From NCBI RefSeq assembly GCF_029784155.1, contig NC_073693.1:163848031-163912030 (forward strand): DNA of 64,000 nt, written 5' to 3'. Below, one piece after another: positions 11,182-23,640 of this stretch. The notes under the pieces are model-generated. The model saw only the letters and a program-made list of their open reading frames with translations, had not been told where the DNA came from and did no database searches. Source of the DNA: Uranotaenia lowii (Eukaryota > Arthropoda > Insecta > Diptera > Culicidae). The first letter of the stretch is position 1; each line of letters begins with the position of its first letter. The position numbers and the translations under genes are program-made.

Positions 11182-11740
11182 TATTCGAAAGTTTACAAGA
11201 CCAAAACATAAATATTGAAAGATGGGAGTTATTTTATGGGAGTTTTTTTTTGTTTTCTTGAATTATTTAAACAAATTTTATTAAAAAATTACTTGATAGA
11301 CATATAGGTTTTGTGCATTGATATAGTATGCAATTTTGTTGCATACAAGCTTTCTTGTAATTTATTCCAATTTATTTGTTTTTCGAATAATTCTTTATTA
11401 TTTTATTAACGTTCAAATGGCCGGAAAATGACTCTAGACTCGTTGCCATATTTGTCGATGATATTTTTCACGCTTGTGTGGGTACTTTGAACCGTTTTGC
11501 GATTTGGTTCTAGGTATTACCCTTTTCAATGCAGAACTTTATTTCTAGTTTCAAGATCAATACAAACCATAGTGAAGATGAAAAAACTGATCCGAAAAAA
11601 TTCATTGCTCAACACTTTAGAATTATGAAAACAAACTTTTGATTTCATGCACACAAAAATAAGTTCACCCATTTTTGAATAAGTTGTTAATGACTTTTTG
11701 ATACAGTTTTTATTTGTGAATCGTGTGCTCAATACATCTC
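11182..11740. other. no recognised feature
   Basis: AT-rich sequence with no frame, tRNA-like fold or repeat structure that I can support. It separates the nested complex from an RTE relic. Confidence 0.5.
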
Positions 11741-12860
11741 CACTTACGTTCCCGAATCTCGATTTCTAGCGCCCTTTGATGACACCGGCGATGTAGTTCC
11801 TCATTTGAGATCCAGTTGCCAGGTCACCAAGCGCGGATGATACTCCGCAGGCAGCGGTTTACAAATACTTGCAGTTTTCGCGTCGTTACAGCATATGTGC
11901 ACCAATACAGCAATGAGGATTTGACGTTTGAGTTGAAGATTTGGATTTTCGTTCGTAGAGAGATCTGGCATAACCGCCAGATGTTTCGGAGACTCACAAA
12001 CGCAAATCGGACCTTTCTGATCCGGGTTTCGATGTCTTTCTTTGTACCACCATCAGGTGTTATCTGGCTACCAAGAACTGGAAGCACTCCACTTTCTCAA
12101 CTTGTTTCCCAGCTACCGCGAAATTGGAAGGATTTCCTGTGTTGAACTCCATAAACTTGGTCTTTCCGGCATTGATTTTAAGACCTGCTGCCATGGAGCT
12201 TTCGGTGGGGTCATCAAGTTTGCTCTGCATGTCTTGTTGTCTTTGGGCGAGCAAAACAATATCGTCAGCCAGGTCAAGGTCGTTCAGTTGATCCAATGTT
12301 GAAGGCTTCCACGGCAATCCTCGGTTCGATGCACAGTCGATCGATCCAGTCAGAATCTCATCCATTACGATGAGAAAAAGTAGCGGGGATATAATACATC
12401 CCTGTCTCACTCCAGCAGTTACCGGGATTGGTTCGGACAAGACACCGTCGTGCAAAACCTTGCACGAAAATGCCTCGTACTGTGCTTCGATGAGATGAAC
12501 TAGTTTCTCTGGGACTTCTCGACGCCTTAGAGCCGCCCAGATGTTTTCATGGTTAAGTCGGACGAATGCTTTAAGAAATCGACGAACACTAGCAGAAGAG
12601 AGTCCTGGAATTCGTTGATTTGTCCTAGTACGATTCACAGCGTTGTGATGTGGTCCACATATGATCGTTCGGATAGGAATCCAACTTGTTGCCGTCGGAG
12701 TGTAGCGTCGAGTTTCTCCTGGATCCTGTTCAGAATCACTTTGCAGAGCACTTTGAGGGTTGTACAGATCAGAGTTATGCCACGCCATTTACCACACTCT
12801 GTCTGGTCTCCTTTCTTCGAGACCTTTACGAGGATACTCTGCATCCCTCGGCCGAGAATG
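11741..12860 (-). pseudogene. RTE-type LINE relic, truncated at both ends
   Basis: On the minus strand this parallels the RTE copy at 21020-23655. Fragments include NSDLYNPQSALQSDSEQDPG-like out-of-frame stretches and in-frame pieces such as VTAGVRQGCIISPLLFLIVMD (motif B), LADDIVLLAQ (motif C), LKINAGKTKFMEFNTG and FGL-like C-terminal pieces up to RCLRSIIRAW. The copy stops abruptly within the C-terminal motif near 11741 and lacks the 3' tail. It also lacks the endonuclease. Several frameshifts and stops (including LVAR* after the FQFL motif) show it is long dead. Confidence 0.85.
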
Positions 12861-14340
12861 TTGTGCTAAGGCATTAAATTTAAAAAAAAAATAAAATTTT
12901 AGATCAAAAATATTTTTAATAAAGCAAATAATCAAAAGTGTTTGCATTTCAAGCAAAGGATAATTCCCCACTAATAACTTCGCCTACGCCTCTGAACCAG
13001 TATCACAGCATCAGTGAGCACACTAAGCAGCAGTGTCACATTCGCTCCACTCGAGCGGCACTGCTGTCTCACTTCCGGACCAATGGGTGCAGAATAACTT
13101 TGAAATGAGGTTTATTTCCGGCCGGATTCCGTTCGCTGTGTGTAGTTAGGTGCCATCCTATAGCTACTATATGCCATTCTCGGAATTTCGAAATTTCACA
13201 AACGGCTCCACAAATGGAGGCGGAAATGAACGGTAGGATGCTGCTACTGGAATGGTACCAACTTCTGTCGGTTTTGATGCTGCTTGCATTAGCAGTACCA
13301 CCACGCCAACATAACAGAAAGTTGGTATCACTTTCGACGTGACAATCGTTTGTGGTTCGTTGTGGCTTTTGTACTGTTTGAATGTTTTTGGGGAATTTTA
13401 CAGGCTTTATCCAAAACCATAAATAACGGGGGCTACGAAGAGAAACTTTCATTAAAAATTCTTTTCTCTGATGAGAATGGTGAATCATAAAGCTCTGAAA
13501 AATCTAAAATAAAAAGTGATTCATTTGATTATGGAGGAAAAAACACAAAAAGTTTTCAATTCTCCAAACTCGAGTACGTTGTCTGTAAACGCCTCACGTT
13601 TCAATTACTTACTCAGATCTCCGCCGGCGAAGAAATTCAAGTCATAAAGCTATAAAGATTCATTTTGCTATGCAGTTTACATATTGCCAAAACAAAGCTC
13701 CGAAAACGGTCTGCTCCATTCAAGAGTAATGCTCGAATGTTCAAGCAAAATGCTAAATATCCTTGCAAATTCTTGGGTGCAGCAGCTGAGATCAAGCTTC
13801 GGAAATCATCCGACAAAACGAGCAGAAGGACAGAGGAGAAGACAGTCAGGCGGACAGACAGCAGCAAACCGACACAGACGAACGGATGGACTCTGTCATT
13901 CAACAATCTCAAAGTCAGGGCTCTAAAAATAGCTCAAGTAGGTAGGAAGGTACGTTGACTATCTAGGACTTTAGATTGTGTACACTTTAGTAAAAGAGAG
14001 TTGTACTTGAATCCTTTTTTTTTTTCAAAACAATTCACTTTCAATTGGTTGGATTCAGATGAAACTCTTGTATAATAATAAAATCTTGATTATGGTAAAA
14101 CAAAATTTGAAAAGAAGTTTGATAATTTGAAACATTTCCTGAACATCGATAAACCAATATTGACAATGATTTTCCCTATAGGTTTCCAGTTATCGCAGTA
14201 GAAAAGAAGATTTAAGATTCTCTTCAAATTATACACAGATTGTACAATTTAGATTTATGTATATTTTCGACCTGGAATTATTGGGTGATTTGATAATCGT
14301 CGCACAGCTAAGCACATGATGTTGGTTTATATGCTGTACT
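12861..14340. other. no supportable gene
   Basis: Open frames of 80-139 codons occur on both strands (13069-13488 and 13637-13958) but overlap each other, show no domain and lack splice context. Sequence around 12980-13090 and 13770-13920 is less AT-rich than its surroundings and could be remnant exon or regulatory DNA. Nothing specific can be assigned. Confidence 0.45.
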
Positions 14341-15977
14341 AGCTGACCCGATTAGCTTTGCTACACCTTTAAAAAACGAATGAATTTTTTTAGAAATTAT
14401 TCAAATTTTTATTGTCTTTTAGGCATTTTTGTGTATTCGTGTGGCACAAACTTTAAAGGGAGCCCTTCTGTCCGTCCCACCCCCAATTTTCCCCTCTCCA
14501 CACTGTAAGGCGTAAGGGTCTTTAAAAAAACGTAACAACATATACCAAAAACCTTTCCATGCCATGCTTGAGTCCATTTGCTGGCTTTGTTTGCATAAAT
14601 TTAGAACTTCTACTTACATAATTGTGTTGGGGCTTTCTCCCCACTTCCTATTTGTCCTTTTGTTAGATAAATTCTTGGATTATACAAAAAATATATGGAA
14701 GCCTATCTCCTCACTTTCTATATTCCCAATCCTATTCTACTACTGCAAATAAGGAATTGTTGCAAATAGAAATATTTCTCGTATTGAAACACCAACGCAT
14801 GCCAAAATAGGTATGTGCTTGATTAGTTCTCGAGTTATACAAAACCTTTAAAAAGAAGCCCATCCTTCTCCCTATCTCCATATTGGATAGAAGAGTGAGT
14901 ACTCAATATTCATAGTAATTATTCTCGTTTTCAAATATCCTTTAATGGTAAATTTGATTTTATATGCTTGATTATTTCTCGATTAATGCAAAAAAAATGT
15001 ATGAAAGCCCCACTTCCCACTTTATATCTCCCCGCTGAAAGAAAGGAAGGGCTTCAATTTATCATAGAATCAACCCAAGTAACCAAAATTTCCGTAGAAT
15101 GGTTCCATAGAAGCTCACTCAGCCCTGATTGAAGGCTTTATAGCGTTCTACTCAGCTGAAATTTTAAGTTCTTATACTTCAAGTTCCATAAACAAGACTG
15201 AGGCTATTCAGCTTCAAATGAAACTTTGAAAAAAAAAACATCTCGCAAAAATAAAGCGTTTTAAAGTCGTTTTTTACTTTGAATTCTGATTTGCTTTGAT
15301 CTTGAAAAACAGTAATCAATCAGCTTCAAAAAGTATAAACAAAAGTTGTTGTTATCTTTTTAAGTTGATATTTTTCGGTGATTGTCGAGTCAAATAATAA
15401 TAATTTCTTACGTTTCAGCCTACTGGATAATTTCGGCCATCTTCATAAAAACTGTATTCAGATAAAAAATATAAAAATTTTTCGAATTAACACACTTAAT
15501 TTACACAATATGTTCTAAAATCACTTCACATTTCTGCACTTACAAACTGTATCGCCGCGTGCTTCCGAAACGGCTGTCTTATTTAATTTGCATCCAAAAT
15601 CCGTAAACATTCGCAAAACTCGTAAACACAAAACAAAAGTTGTGAAACGAGGGCTGCCGTACGAAATAAATTATCCTTGTCTTCAGTTTTGCACATCATG
15701 AATACATAGATAATCTCCGTGTGAGTCATATCCGCAACATTTAAATTTGAACGTAAGCGCACGAGCTGAATTCTTTTCTGTGACATTTGTATATCATTGT
15801 ATAATGTTTATTTGCAGTTCAAAAAGGAATATACTTAAATATGTGGGCCGTGAACAAGCCGCTACAATTTCTTTACAATACAATCCAATTTTTAAAAACT
15901 GCAGAAACAGATTCTACAGAAGGAAGTTGTAATTTATTTCTAATTTTTTAATATTTTACTAAATTAAAACACATGAG

Positions 15978-16927
15978 TATGGTGGGGTAAAAGTACGACC
16001 TTAGTGCTCTCCTATTTTTTGAAAATTTTGCCGGTTGTTTCCTAAAAAACCAAGAACAGCATATGATTCTTTAGACTCTTATCTCTCTTTTACAAAATTA
16101 CGAAGATAATCGATCGACGCATTTGATAGCAGTAGTGAAAATGCCTAACTGCTATCGAAACGTACTCTTACCCCACCTCTGGGGCAAAAGTTCGAATGAT
16201 GTGGGGTAAAAGTACGACCATTCAAAATGCCAGAATTCTGCATGAAGTCAACAGGAAAATTATTTTGTATTAATCTCTGCTTACAGCAGCGGCTTCTTTG
16301 TTCGCTTCGGATACAAATCCTATACATGGGCAAATAACCTGTGCGAATTCGAAGTTCTACACTTACTGTTTATATTCAGCAGGTTTTCGAAATCCAGTTT
16401 TCATCGTATTTGAGTAATTTTTCGCGCGAGCAAGTCTTGTAGAAACAAAAATATGCGTTGATGTTTCCAGAGCATTTAAAAAAGAAGTTAAAATATTCCG
16501 TTCAGATTTACTTCAGTAGACCTTTCGTACTTTTGCCCCATTTGCAATTCGTACTTTTGCCCCTTCAAGGTTTCTTATGATTCACAGTTTATTGTGCAGA
16601 ACAGAGACATAGTAATTAAATTCTTTCTTCGGCATTTGGTAGTGATTGAAAACAACTAAAAAGACACATTATAACTTTGATTGAAAGCTAGACTTTGGAT
16701 TGCATAAACATGTTTGCCGTTATTTGAAATATTACATCATTCAAGCAAAAAAGCTACTTTACCTCATTTTTCGGAGTATTTTCAATCTCTACGAAAAAAA
16801 AATTATAGCAGGTTGTTGGCAGTCTAAATCACTATCAATCCACGCCAGAATTTTGAATTTTACTGTTCTTGGTTTGTGATAATCCTAAAACGTACTTTTA
16901 CCCGACTCGTACTTTTACCCCACCTTA
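15978..16927. mobile_element. TA-flanked TIR element, family B (946 bp)
   Basis: The element is 15980-16925, with TA outside both ends. The left end TGGTGGGGTAAAAGTACGA is matched by the right end read in reverse (AGGTGGGGTAAAAGTACGA). Sub-terminal copies of the same word (GTGGGGTAAAAGTACGAC near 16200; CGTACTTTTGCCCC near 16525 and 16550; CGTACTTTTACCCG near 16891) make the ends internally repetitive. No transposase is encoded. Confidence 0.75.
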
Positions 16928-17556
16928 CTCTGTACATTTTAGATTGGCTGAAACCAGAAAACTAAATTTAAGAAAATCAAAATCAAATCAACGCATTCAA
17001 CATTGGAAAAATATTGAGCTCAATCGACTCACATTTCCAAAGTGTCCATCAATGTACTTCCCGTCGAAATATTCTGCCTTTGATGTTTGTAGGAGTGCAC
17101 TAGGTGCTGGATGTTGCAGTAAGAGTTACTTTCATAGAAAAGGGAAATAAGAAGAATCGGAATTACTATGTTTCTACTAATGCGGAAAACGTTAACACTA
17201 TGAAATGTAGTCTGAAAGTGAATATTTATATGTTATTTAAATTGTAACCTTATAACATACAATCGCTGATATATATGCATTTCCCAAATAATTTTAACTT
17301 TATTTATGTTTCTCCCTCCACCCATTTTTTGTCCAATTCACCATCGACATAAGAAAGGTTATTTGATGTTACAAAACTGAAGGGTTTGTGTTTGACAACT
17401 CTGGTTCAAGGAAAACTGGTGTTTAAATTTAACTTTTAATTAGAAAAATATTCTCCTAATACTATTTTTTTATGTACTTACTTATGTAATGTTCTTTCCT
17501 CATCCCATTTTTGTTCCAATAGCCGGCGACGGTAATAAAGAAACCATTCTTTCTTC

Positions 17557-17695
17557 TGAATCAAAGCAATCGAAAGATTCCTTTTAATTCAACCACGGTA
17601 AATGAAAAGTTCATAAATATACCAGTATTTCAACTTGAAATACTTTTCATTTACCGTGGTTGAATTAAAAGGAATCTTTCGATTGCTTTGATTCA
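17557..17695. repeat. perfect 54-bp inverted repeat (hairpin)
   Basis: Arm 17557-17610 starts TGAATCAAAGCAATCGAAAG and is exactly inverted at 17642-17695. The 31-bp spacer contains its own palindrome, GTATTTCAACTTGAAATAC. No target duplication or transposon-like terminus is visible. It looks like a local inverted duplication inside the larger TIR element, or a small foldback MITE. Confidence 0.85.
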
Positions 17696-18802
17696 GTTGA
17701 ATCATTCAACCAAGTAGGCTCATACCACAACAGAGCATTCTTTCTTATTTTTGTAAATAATCCATTTTTGTTCACAAATTGAGAACGCCTTCGAAAAATT
17801 TTCTAAGAGAATGTAAACAAACCATTTGAAAATTTTGACACAACTCAATTCACATTGAAGTTCTGCAGGGAACCAAAAAGTTCATAAGAAGTTCCGCATG
17901 GAATCAAATAGTTCGCAAGAAGTTCGTAACGAAGCACGATAAGCTTGATATCCGGACTTTTTAAGGTATATAGAACGCACATTTTTTTTTTTTTTGAAGG
18001 AATTTAACAGCAAGCTGTCATTCTGCCCAAACCCACAAATATGTTATATGCTACTTGTTTAGACTTTTGATGTTCGTTTAGAAGTCCAAATGAAGCTCTC
18101 AAGGAAACGGATTTTATTTCGCTCGAGTACCTTTTACTCAGCGAAACGTCAACTGTAATCTTACAAGATGATGTAGCTATGTGAGTTTTGGTTACTTGGG
18201 ATTTCTCGTATGCAAATTGAATCACATGCTAAATTTGGTTCCATATGTTAAATCACCTCTCCAGTTATGCTGAAAATTGTAAGTGAGCTTCCCCGCCTAT
18301 CTCTATCACCCCCTTTGAAAGAGTGATAGGTACCAAATAATACGAAGCTCCCCTCCCCTTTTCTTTCTCCTCGCTGAGAGGGGGAGGTGACTCATAAAAC
18401 CATAAAAACATTCCTCGTTTTCAAATACCCTCAATTTGGATCCATTTGCTTAGTTATGAAATTTTTTTTAAGAGAACATCCCTGCTCCCTTCTTATCACC
18501 TTATAAGAAAAAGCAAACTATAATAAAAACATTTATCGTACCGAAATACACTCCCATGCCAAATTTGGTTCTATTTGCAAGATCGGTTGTAGAGTTATGA
18601 AGACTTTTTATTTTTAATTGGGAGGCCCCCTCCATACTCTCTGTGAGAGGGAGGGGTCTCAAACTATAATAGAAACCGTCCCTGGCCTGCAATATCCCAC
18701 CCTGCCCGGTTTCACGCAAATCAGTTCAGTAGATTCCAAATCTATAGAGAACAGACAGACAGACAGACAGACAGAAATTAATTTTTATATAAATAGATTT
18801 TA

Positions 18803-19429
18803 GTACCTAATTTCAACCGAATTCACTCGATTTTTATTAACGATTGTAGTCATACAGGATTTGTCAACCAGATCCAAAAGTTCAAGTGTTCAAATAAAAA
18901 AAATAAATAAAAGTTTGAAAAATAATTAAAAACAGCTTTTCTGTGCCCAAAAGTTGCCATAACTGTTAGATTAATGACATTGTTGTGAACGTTCTGATTG
19001 CACCTTTGAAGCTTTTACTAAAAATATGCTCCTAGCTCAATTTCAAAACCCATAAAATTGTCTTCTTCTTAGCATCTGCTTTGTCTACCCGTCATTCAAT
19101 TTCAATCTTTCATTCTTATTTCAAGAATTTTCCTCATAACGTTCACCGCAGAGTCATTGAACTAACATATAATAACATAATTTGTAACTTATTGTTTGTC
19201 TCAGAATCAAGCTATTCTGTTTCTATTAATAAAAATTGAAATAAGGGTAATCTTAATGTACTCTTTATTTTGAATGACAGCGTATGGTTACCAAAACTAA
19301 ACAAAATAAAAAAAAATAAAGAAGACATTTTAAAAAAAGAATGCCCGCCCAACCAAGTCTTTCAAATAATTCAAACGTTTGTTCTGAGAACCTACGAAGA
19401 GAAGGAAGCGAGGAAACTTTTGAAAATTA
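18803..19429. other. no recognised feature
   Basis: AT-rich DNA between the modular repeat and the minisatellite; no gene, exon or transposon end could be supported. Confidence 0.5.
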
Positions 19430-20094
19430 GGTAAATTTGGGCACTTTTGTAAAATTGACCAAATTTTACAACTAATGTCAAGTGACAAAATTGACAAAAT
19501 TTGCCAAAATGGTTATTTTGTATTTGATGAGAAAACTGTCGAAGCAACAAAATATGTAAATTTTTACAAAATTGAAGAATTTTTACAAAAATTAATTTAA
19601 AAAAATTGCTACAAAATTAACTTTTTTTTACAAAACACACAAAAATGGCAAAAATTGCAATATTTTGATAGATTTACCAAGCTGACAAATTGGGTATAAT
19701 TGACAAGTTATTGAAATGGCAAAATTAACGAAATTTACTAAATCGAAAAATAGAAAAAGTTGACAAAAGCGATTAAATTTACCAAACTGATGACATTTAT
19801 GACAAAGTTGGACAAATTGACAAAATTATTAAAAAATTACATAAATCGTGAAATAGACAAAATTGATAAAAATGGTAAAAAAGATAAAATTGAAAAGATG
19901 ACAAAATGTAAAAATACACAAATTAGTATCAAATTAACAAAATTGGCCAAATTAGCTGAATTGAAAAAATTGACAAATTTGACGTTATTGACCAAATCGA
20001 CATTATTGAAAAATAAACGATTGAATTGGCCAAACTGACAAAATTGAATACAATCAAAAGATTTACTAAATTGGCAAAATGGACAAATCTTACA
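19430..20094 (-). repeat. 9-bp minisatellite, GACAAAATT orientation
   Basis: These are diverged repeats of a ~9-bp unit, GACAAAATT (complement AATTTTGTC). The array resumes briefly after the family C element (20950 to about 21010). It lies in the opposite orientation to the arrays at 23656-24790 and 54060-55400. Frames through it (for example 19760-20038) are long only because 9 is a multiple of three. Confidence 0.85.
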
Positions 20095-20949
20095 TACCGT
20101 AAACTGGGGGAATCAGCGTGGTAACTTTGATCAACATGAAATTTTTGCAGATAATCATCATTAACTAAGTATCTGAAACTATTTACTACGTTTGAAAGCC
20201 TATAAGTTGAGTTACAAATAAGCTACATTTGGTTTTTATTAGAAGATTTTTAATGTTACTTAAAATGTAATTTTAAAATCTTAAAATATCTGTTTTTTTT
20301 TTTGAAGGCTCACAAACAAACATCTCTCCTGAAAAAATTTAAGCATTTAGGTTCGAATGGGTTGTTTAATGTGAAATTTCAACTTTTTTCTTGGCTCAGG
20401 ATTAGTTTAAGTGTTATTTTCATGGTCATTTGAAGATAATTTTTTATGTTGAAAAATACCGGTCATTTTCCATGAAAAAGCTCGTATAGAAAATATGGCA
20501 AAAAACCCTATCAAATGATTGAGTTTGAAGAAAACAAGAACATGGGAACAGTGCGAGGACTTAAGGAATTGCATGAAGGTAAAATTTCATATGTTTATGA
20601 GGCCAAAAAATATTGAAAAATGAATATATTTTTTGGATAATGTTGCTGCATGCATTTATGCAGCAACATTATCCATTTTTAAGTATATTTGTTTTTGAAA
20701 GAAAACCTTGAAAAATTCAATTGAGTCCAAACAAAAAAAATACTTTTATTGATGTTTTGAGCCTTCTTTGTTTAATGGCATCAAAACAATAAATTTGAAG
20801 ATGTTGAGTTACGTAAAAACCATAGTGATCAAAGTTACCCCGAAACTCGAAGCCTGGTTTTGTAACAAACATTTAATTATTACCACCAATGTCGTTAAAA
20901 TTAACTGCAATCAATGATCATGTGATCAAAGTTCCACCAGTTTACGGTA
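20095..20949. mobile_element. TA-flanked TIR element, family C, copy 1 (851 bp)
   Basis: The element is 20097-20947 and sits inside the minisatellite, with TA outside each end. The left terminus CCGTAAACTGGGGGAA leads into a nearby AACTTTGATCA. The right terminus reversed reads CCGTAAACTGGTGGAACTTTG. A further GTGATCAAAGTTACCCCGAA word lies sub-terminally at about 20824. No transposase is encoded. The copy carries a perfect 18-bp-arm hairpin at 20634-20675. Confidence 0.8.
20634..20675. repeat. perfect 18-bp-arm hairpin inside the family C element
   Basis: TGGATAATGTTGCTGCAT (20634-20651) is exactly inverted at 20658-20675 across a 6-nt spacer. Copy 2 of the same family (near 58081-58110) has only one arm equivalent, ATGCAGCAACATTGTCCA, so the hairpin is specific to this copy. 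Confidence 0.85.
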
Positions 20950-21019
20950 ATTGTCACAATGCACAAAACTCTATAAAATCGACAAAATTTATGTTGTAAA
21001 TTTTGTCAGTTTTGCAAAT

Positions 21020-22330
21020 CTAGTCCAGTGTTATGCGCCAACTGACGTTGCCGACTTGCAGGAGAAAGAGCAGTTTTACAGTCAACTGAACAGCGTGGTA
21101 GAGAGAATTCCGAAGGGTGACATTCAAATCCATTAGGGCGACTTCAACGCAAAGATTGGCTCCGACAATCAAGACCTTGAGCGCATCATGGGGCGCCATG
21201 GCCTAGGACAGATGAGCGAAAACGGAGAGCTGTTTGTAGAATTTTGTGGCAATAACAACATGGTGATCGGTGGATCGCTCTTCCCCCATCGACCAGCACA
21301 TAAGGTCACTTGGGTATCCCGAGATGGCCGAACAGAAAATCAAATTGACCACATCTGCATCAGCCGAAAATAGAGAAGGAGCCTTCTTGATGTCCGCAAC
21401 AAGCGAAGCGCAGACATTGCATCTGACCATCACCTCGTCCTTGGCGAGATACGACTGAGAGTTGCGCGTGTCCAACGGCGCGAGGAGAAAGTCGGGTGTC
21501 GAAACGACGTCCGCCGGTTGGAGAATCCAGAGGTGAAAAGGGCATACGTTGAACAGCTAGAATCCTGAGCCTCGGAGCTGCCGACTGACGGAACAGTCGA
21601 AGAACAGTGGTGCCTTTATCACGACGAGCCATGGTACTCTCGGTAAAGTTTGTGGAAGAAGAAGTGAATGGATGTCGGATGAAACTTGGAGGTTGGTCGA
21701 TGATCGGAGAAAGGCGAAAGTCGGAATTGAGCATGCATGTACCGGGTCAGCCAAAGCAGCCGCCCGCTTACGATATGCGGAGCTGGAAAAGGCAGTTAAA
21801 CGAGCTTGTAGACGAGACAAGAGAGCCTGGACAAACTCCCTAGCCGAAGAGGGAGAAAGAGCCGCCGCCAATGGAGATATCCGATTACTTTATGACATTT
21901 CTCGCCGCCTCAGTGGTGCAAGGACTAATGCAAGAATGCCGCTGAAAGACCGAGCAGGTCAGTTATTGACCGATCGAACAGATCAGCTCAAACGATGGAC
22001 TGAGCACTTCGAACAACTCTTCCGAGTCACGAATAGCGATGGCCAACAGAACCCGCAGCTTGAAGCGCCAACAGTAAGTCGCATAAATGGCGTCAACTCG
22101 GAAGCGCCCTCGCTGGCTGAAATAGAAGCGGCAATCAAAAACATGAAATCCAACAAAGCGCCTGGAATCGATTGCATTCCTGCTGAAATGCTCAAAGCCG
22201 ACCCTGCCCTGTCAGCACAAATGTTGCACCGTCTTTTCGCTGACATCTGGGATACTGCAACATTCCCGGCCGATGCAGGGTATCCTCGTAAAGGTCCCGA
22301 AGAAAGGAGACCTGACAGAGTGCGGTAACT
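21020..22330 (+). pseudogene. RTE endonuclease and linker region, with stops
   Basis: Endonuclease motifs are QCYAPT, then a stop directly before GDFNAKIG, then NGELFVEFCGNNNMVIGG, KVTWVSRDGRTENQIDHICI and ASDHHLVLGEIRLR, the last carrying the catalytic SDH. In-frame TAG codons interrupt after GDIQIH and after CISRK. From 21672 the linker is open (ETWRLVDDRRKAK... to DTATFPAD). A 5-bp deletion at about 22275 shifts it away from the RT frame: the sister copy at 50.2-51.6 kb has GATTGGATGCAG where this copy has GATGCAG. Confidence 0.85.
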
Positions 22331-23640
22331 GGCGAGGCATAACGTTGATCTGTACAACCCTCAAAGTACTCTGCAAAGTGATCCTGAACAGGATCCAGGA
22401 GAAAATCGACGCTACACTCCGACGGCAACAAGCTGGATTCCGATCCGGACGATCATGTGTGGACCACATCACAACGCTACGAATCATACTGGAACAAATC
22501 AACGAATTCCAGGACTCTCTTCTGCTGGTGTTCGTAGATTTCGAAAAAGCATTCGACCGACTTAACCATGAAAACATCTGGGTGGCTCTAAGGCGACGAG
22601 GGGTCACAGAGAAACTAGTCCATCTCATCGAAGTACAATACGAGGCATTTTCGTGCAAGATCTTGCACGATGGTGTCTTGTCCGAACCAATCTCGGTAAC
22701 TGCTGGAGTGAGACAAGGATGTATTTTATCACCGCTACTTTTTCTTATCGTAATGGATGAGATTCTGATTGGATCGATCGACTGTGCACCGAACCGAGGA
22801 TTGCCGTGGAATCCTTTAACGATGGAGCAACTGAACGACCTTGACCTGGCTGACGATATTGTTTTGCTCGCCCAAACACAACCGGACATGCAGAGCAAAC
22901 TCGACGACCTCACCGAAAGCTCCAAGGCAGCAGGTCTCAAAGTCAATGTCGGAAAGACCAAGTCGATGGAAATCAACACAGGAAATCCCTCCAGTTTCAT
23001 GGTAGCTGGGCAACAAGTTGAGAAAGTGGAGTGCTTCCAGTATCTTGGTAGCCAGATAACGCCTGATGGTGGTACCAGGAAAGACATCGAAACCCGGATC
23101 AGAAAGGCCCGATTTGCGTTTGCGAGTCTCCGAAACATCTGGCGGTCACGCCAGATCTCTCTACGAACGAAAATCCGAATCTTCAACTCAAACGTCAAAT
23201 CCGTATTGCTGTACGGGTGCGAAACTTGGTGCACATATGCGGTGACGACGCGAAAACTGCAAATATTTGTAAACCGCTGCCTGCGGAATATCATCCGCGC
23301 TTGGTGGCCTGGCAACTGGATCTCGAATGAGGAACTACATCGCCGGTGTCATCAAAGGGCGCTAGAAATCGAGATTCGGGAACGTAAGTGGAAATGGATT
23401 GGGCACACGCTGCGAAAAGATGAAAACGAGATTTGCAGAGAGGCGCTTGACTGGAATCCAGAAGGTCATCGAAGAAGAGGCAGGCCCAGAAACTCGTGGC
23501 GGCGAAGCCTAGCCGCTGAAATTCGAACTGTCGACGAGAATCTTGACTGGGACCAGGTGAATACGCTGGCTCCGGATCGTCAACAGTGGAGGTCTTTTAC
23601 CACGGCCCTATGCACCGGAGGATCGGCGCGGGATCATTAA
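22273..23640 (+). pseudogene. RTE reverse transcriptase and C-terminal domain (open frame)
   Basis: 455 codons are open to the TAA at the 3' tail. RT motifs are NWRGITLICTTLKV, QAGFRSGRSCVDH, VFVDFEKAFDRLNH (motif A), VTAGVRQGCILSPLLFLIV (motif B), LADDIVLLAQ (motif C) and a VNVGKTKSMEI thumb motif. The C-terminal region has YGCETW, LQIFVNRCLRNIIRAWW, a CH-rich RRCHQRALEIEIRERKWK and WIGHTLRKDENEI, ending before the (AAGT)n tail. The ATG at 22273 is incidental; the natural frame is continuous with the endonuclease upstream but was shifted by a deletion. Confidence 0.85.

Larger units (their letters stand above)
15074..18200. mobile_element. CCCAAGTAACCA-type TIR element (3.1 kb)
   Basis: Inverted termini CCCAAGTAACCAAAA (15074-15088) and TTTTGGTTACTTGGG (18186-18200) are perfect over 15 bp. 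They sit exactly where the surrounding modular repeat is interrupted. No transposase was recognised. Inside are a family B TA-flanked element (15978-16927) and a hairpin (17557-17695). A target duplication was not evident, so the superfamily is unassigned. Confidence 0.6.
14341..18802 (+). repeat. modular CTAGCTGACCCG...(GACA)n repeat, split by a TIR element
   Basis: Two outer parts (14341-15073 and 18201-18802) carry repeated modules of roughly 120-160 bp built on CATGCCAAATTTGGTTCTAT-like, GAGTTATG and CCCCTCCC...CTGAGAGGGAGG-like words. The repeat starts ACTAGCTGACCCG and ends with (GACA)n, AAATTAATTTTTATATAAAT and AGATTTTAG. The same start and end words are widespread in animal genomes, but I cannot name the class with confidence. 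The middle (15074-18200) is a later insertion. Confidence 0.5.

Noticed and set aside
22212..23315. 367-codon minus frame and similar shadows opposite the RTE reverse transcriptase
   Set aside because: Antisense shadow of a strong coding frame; the residue pattern (Ser/Arg/Cys-rich) is typical of such shadows.
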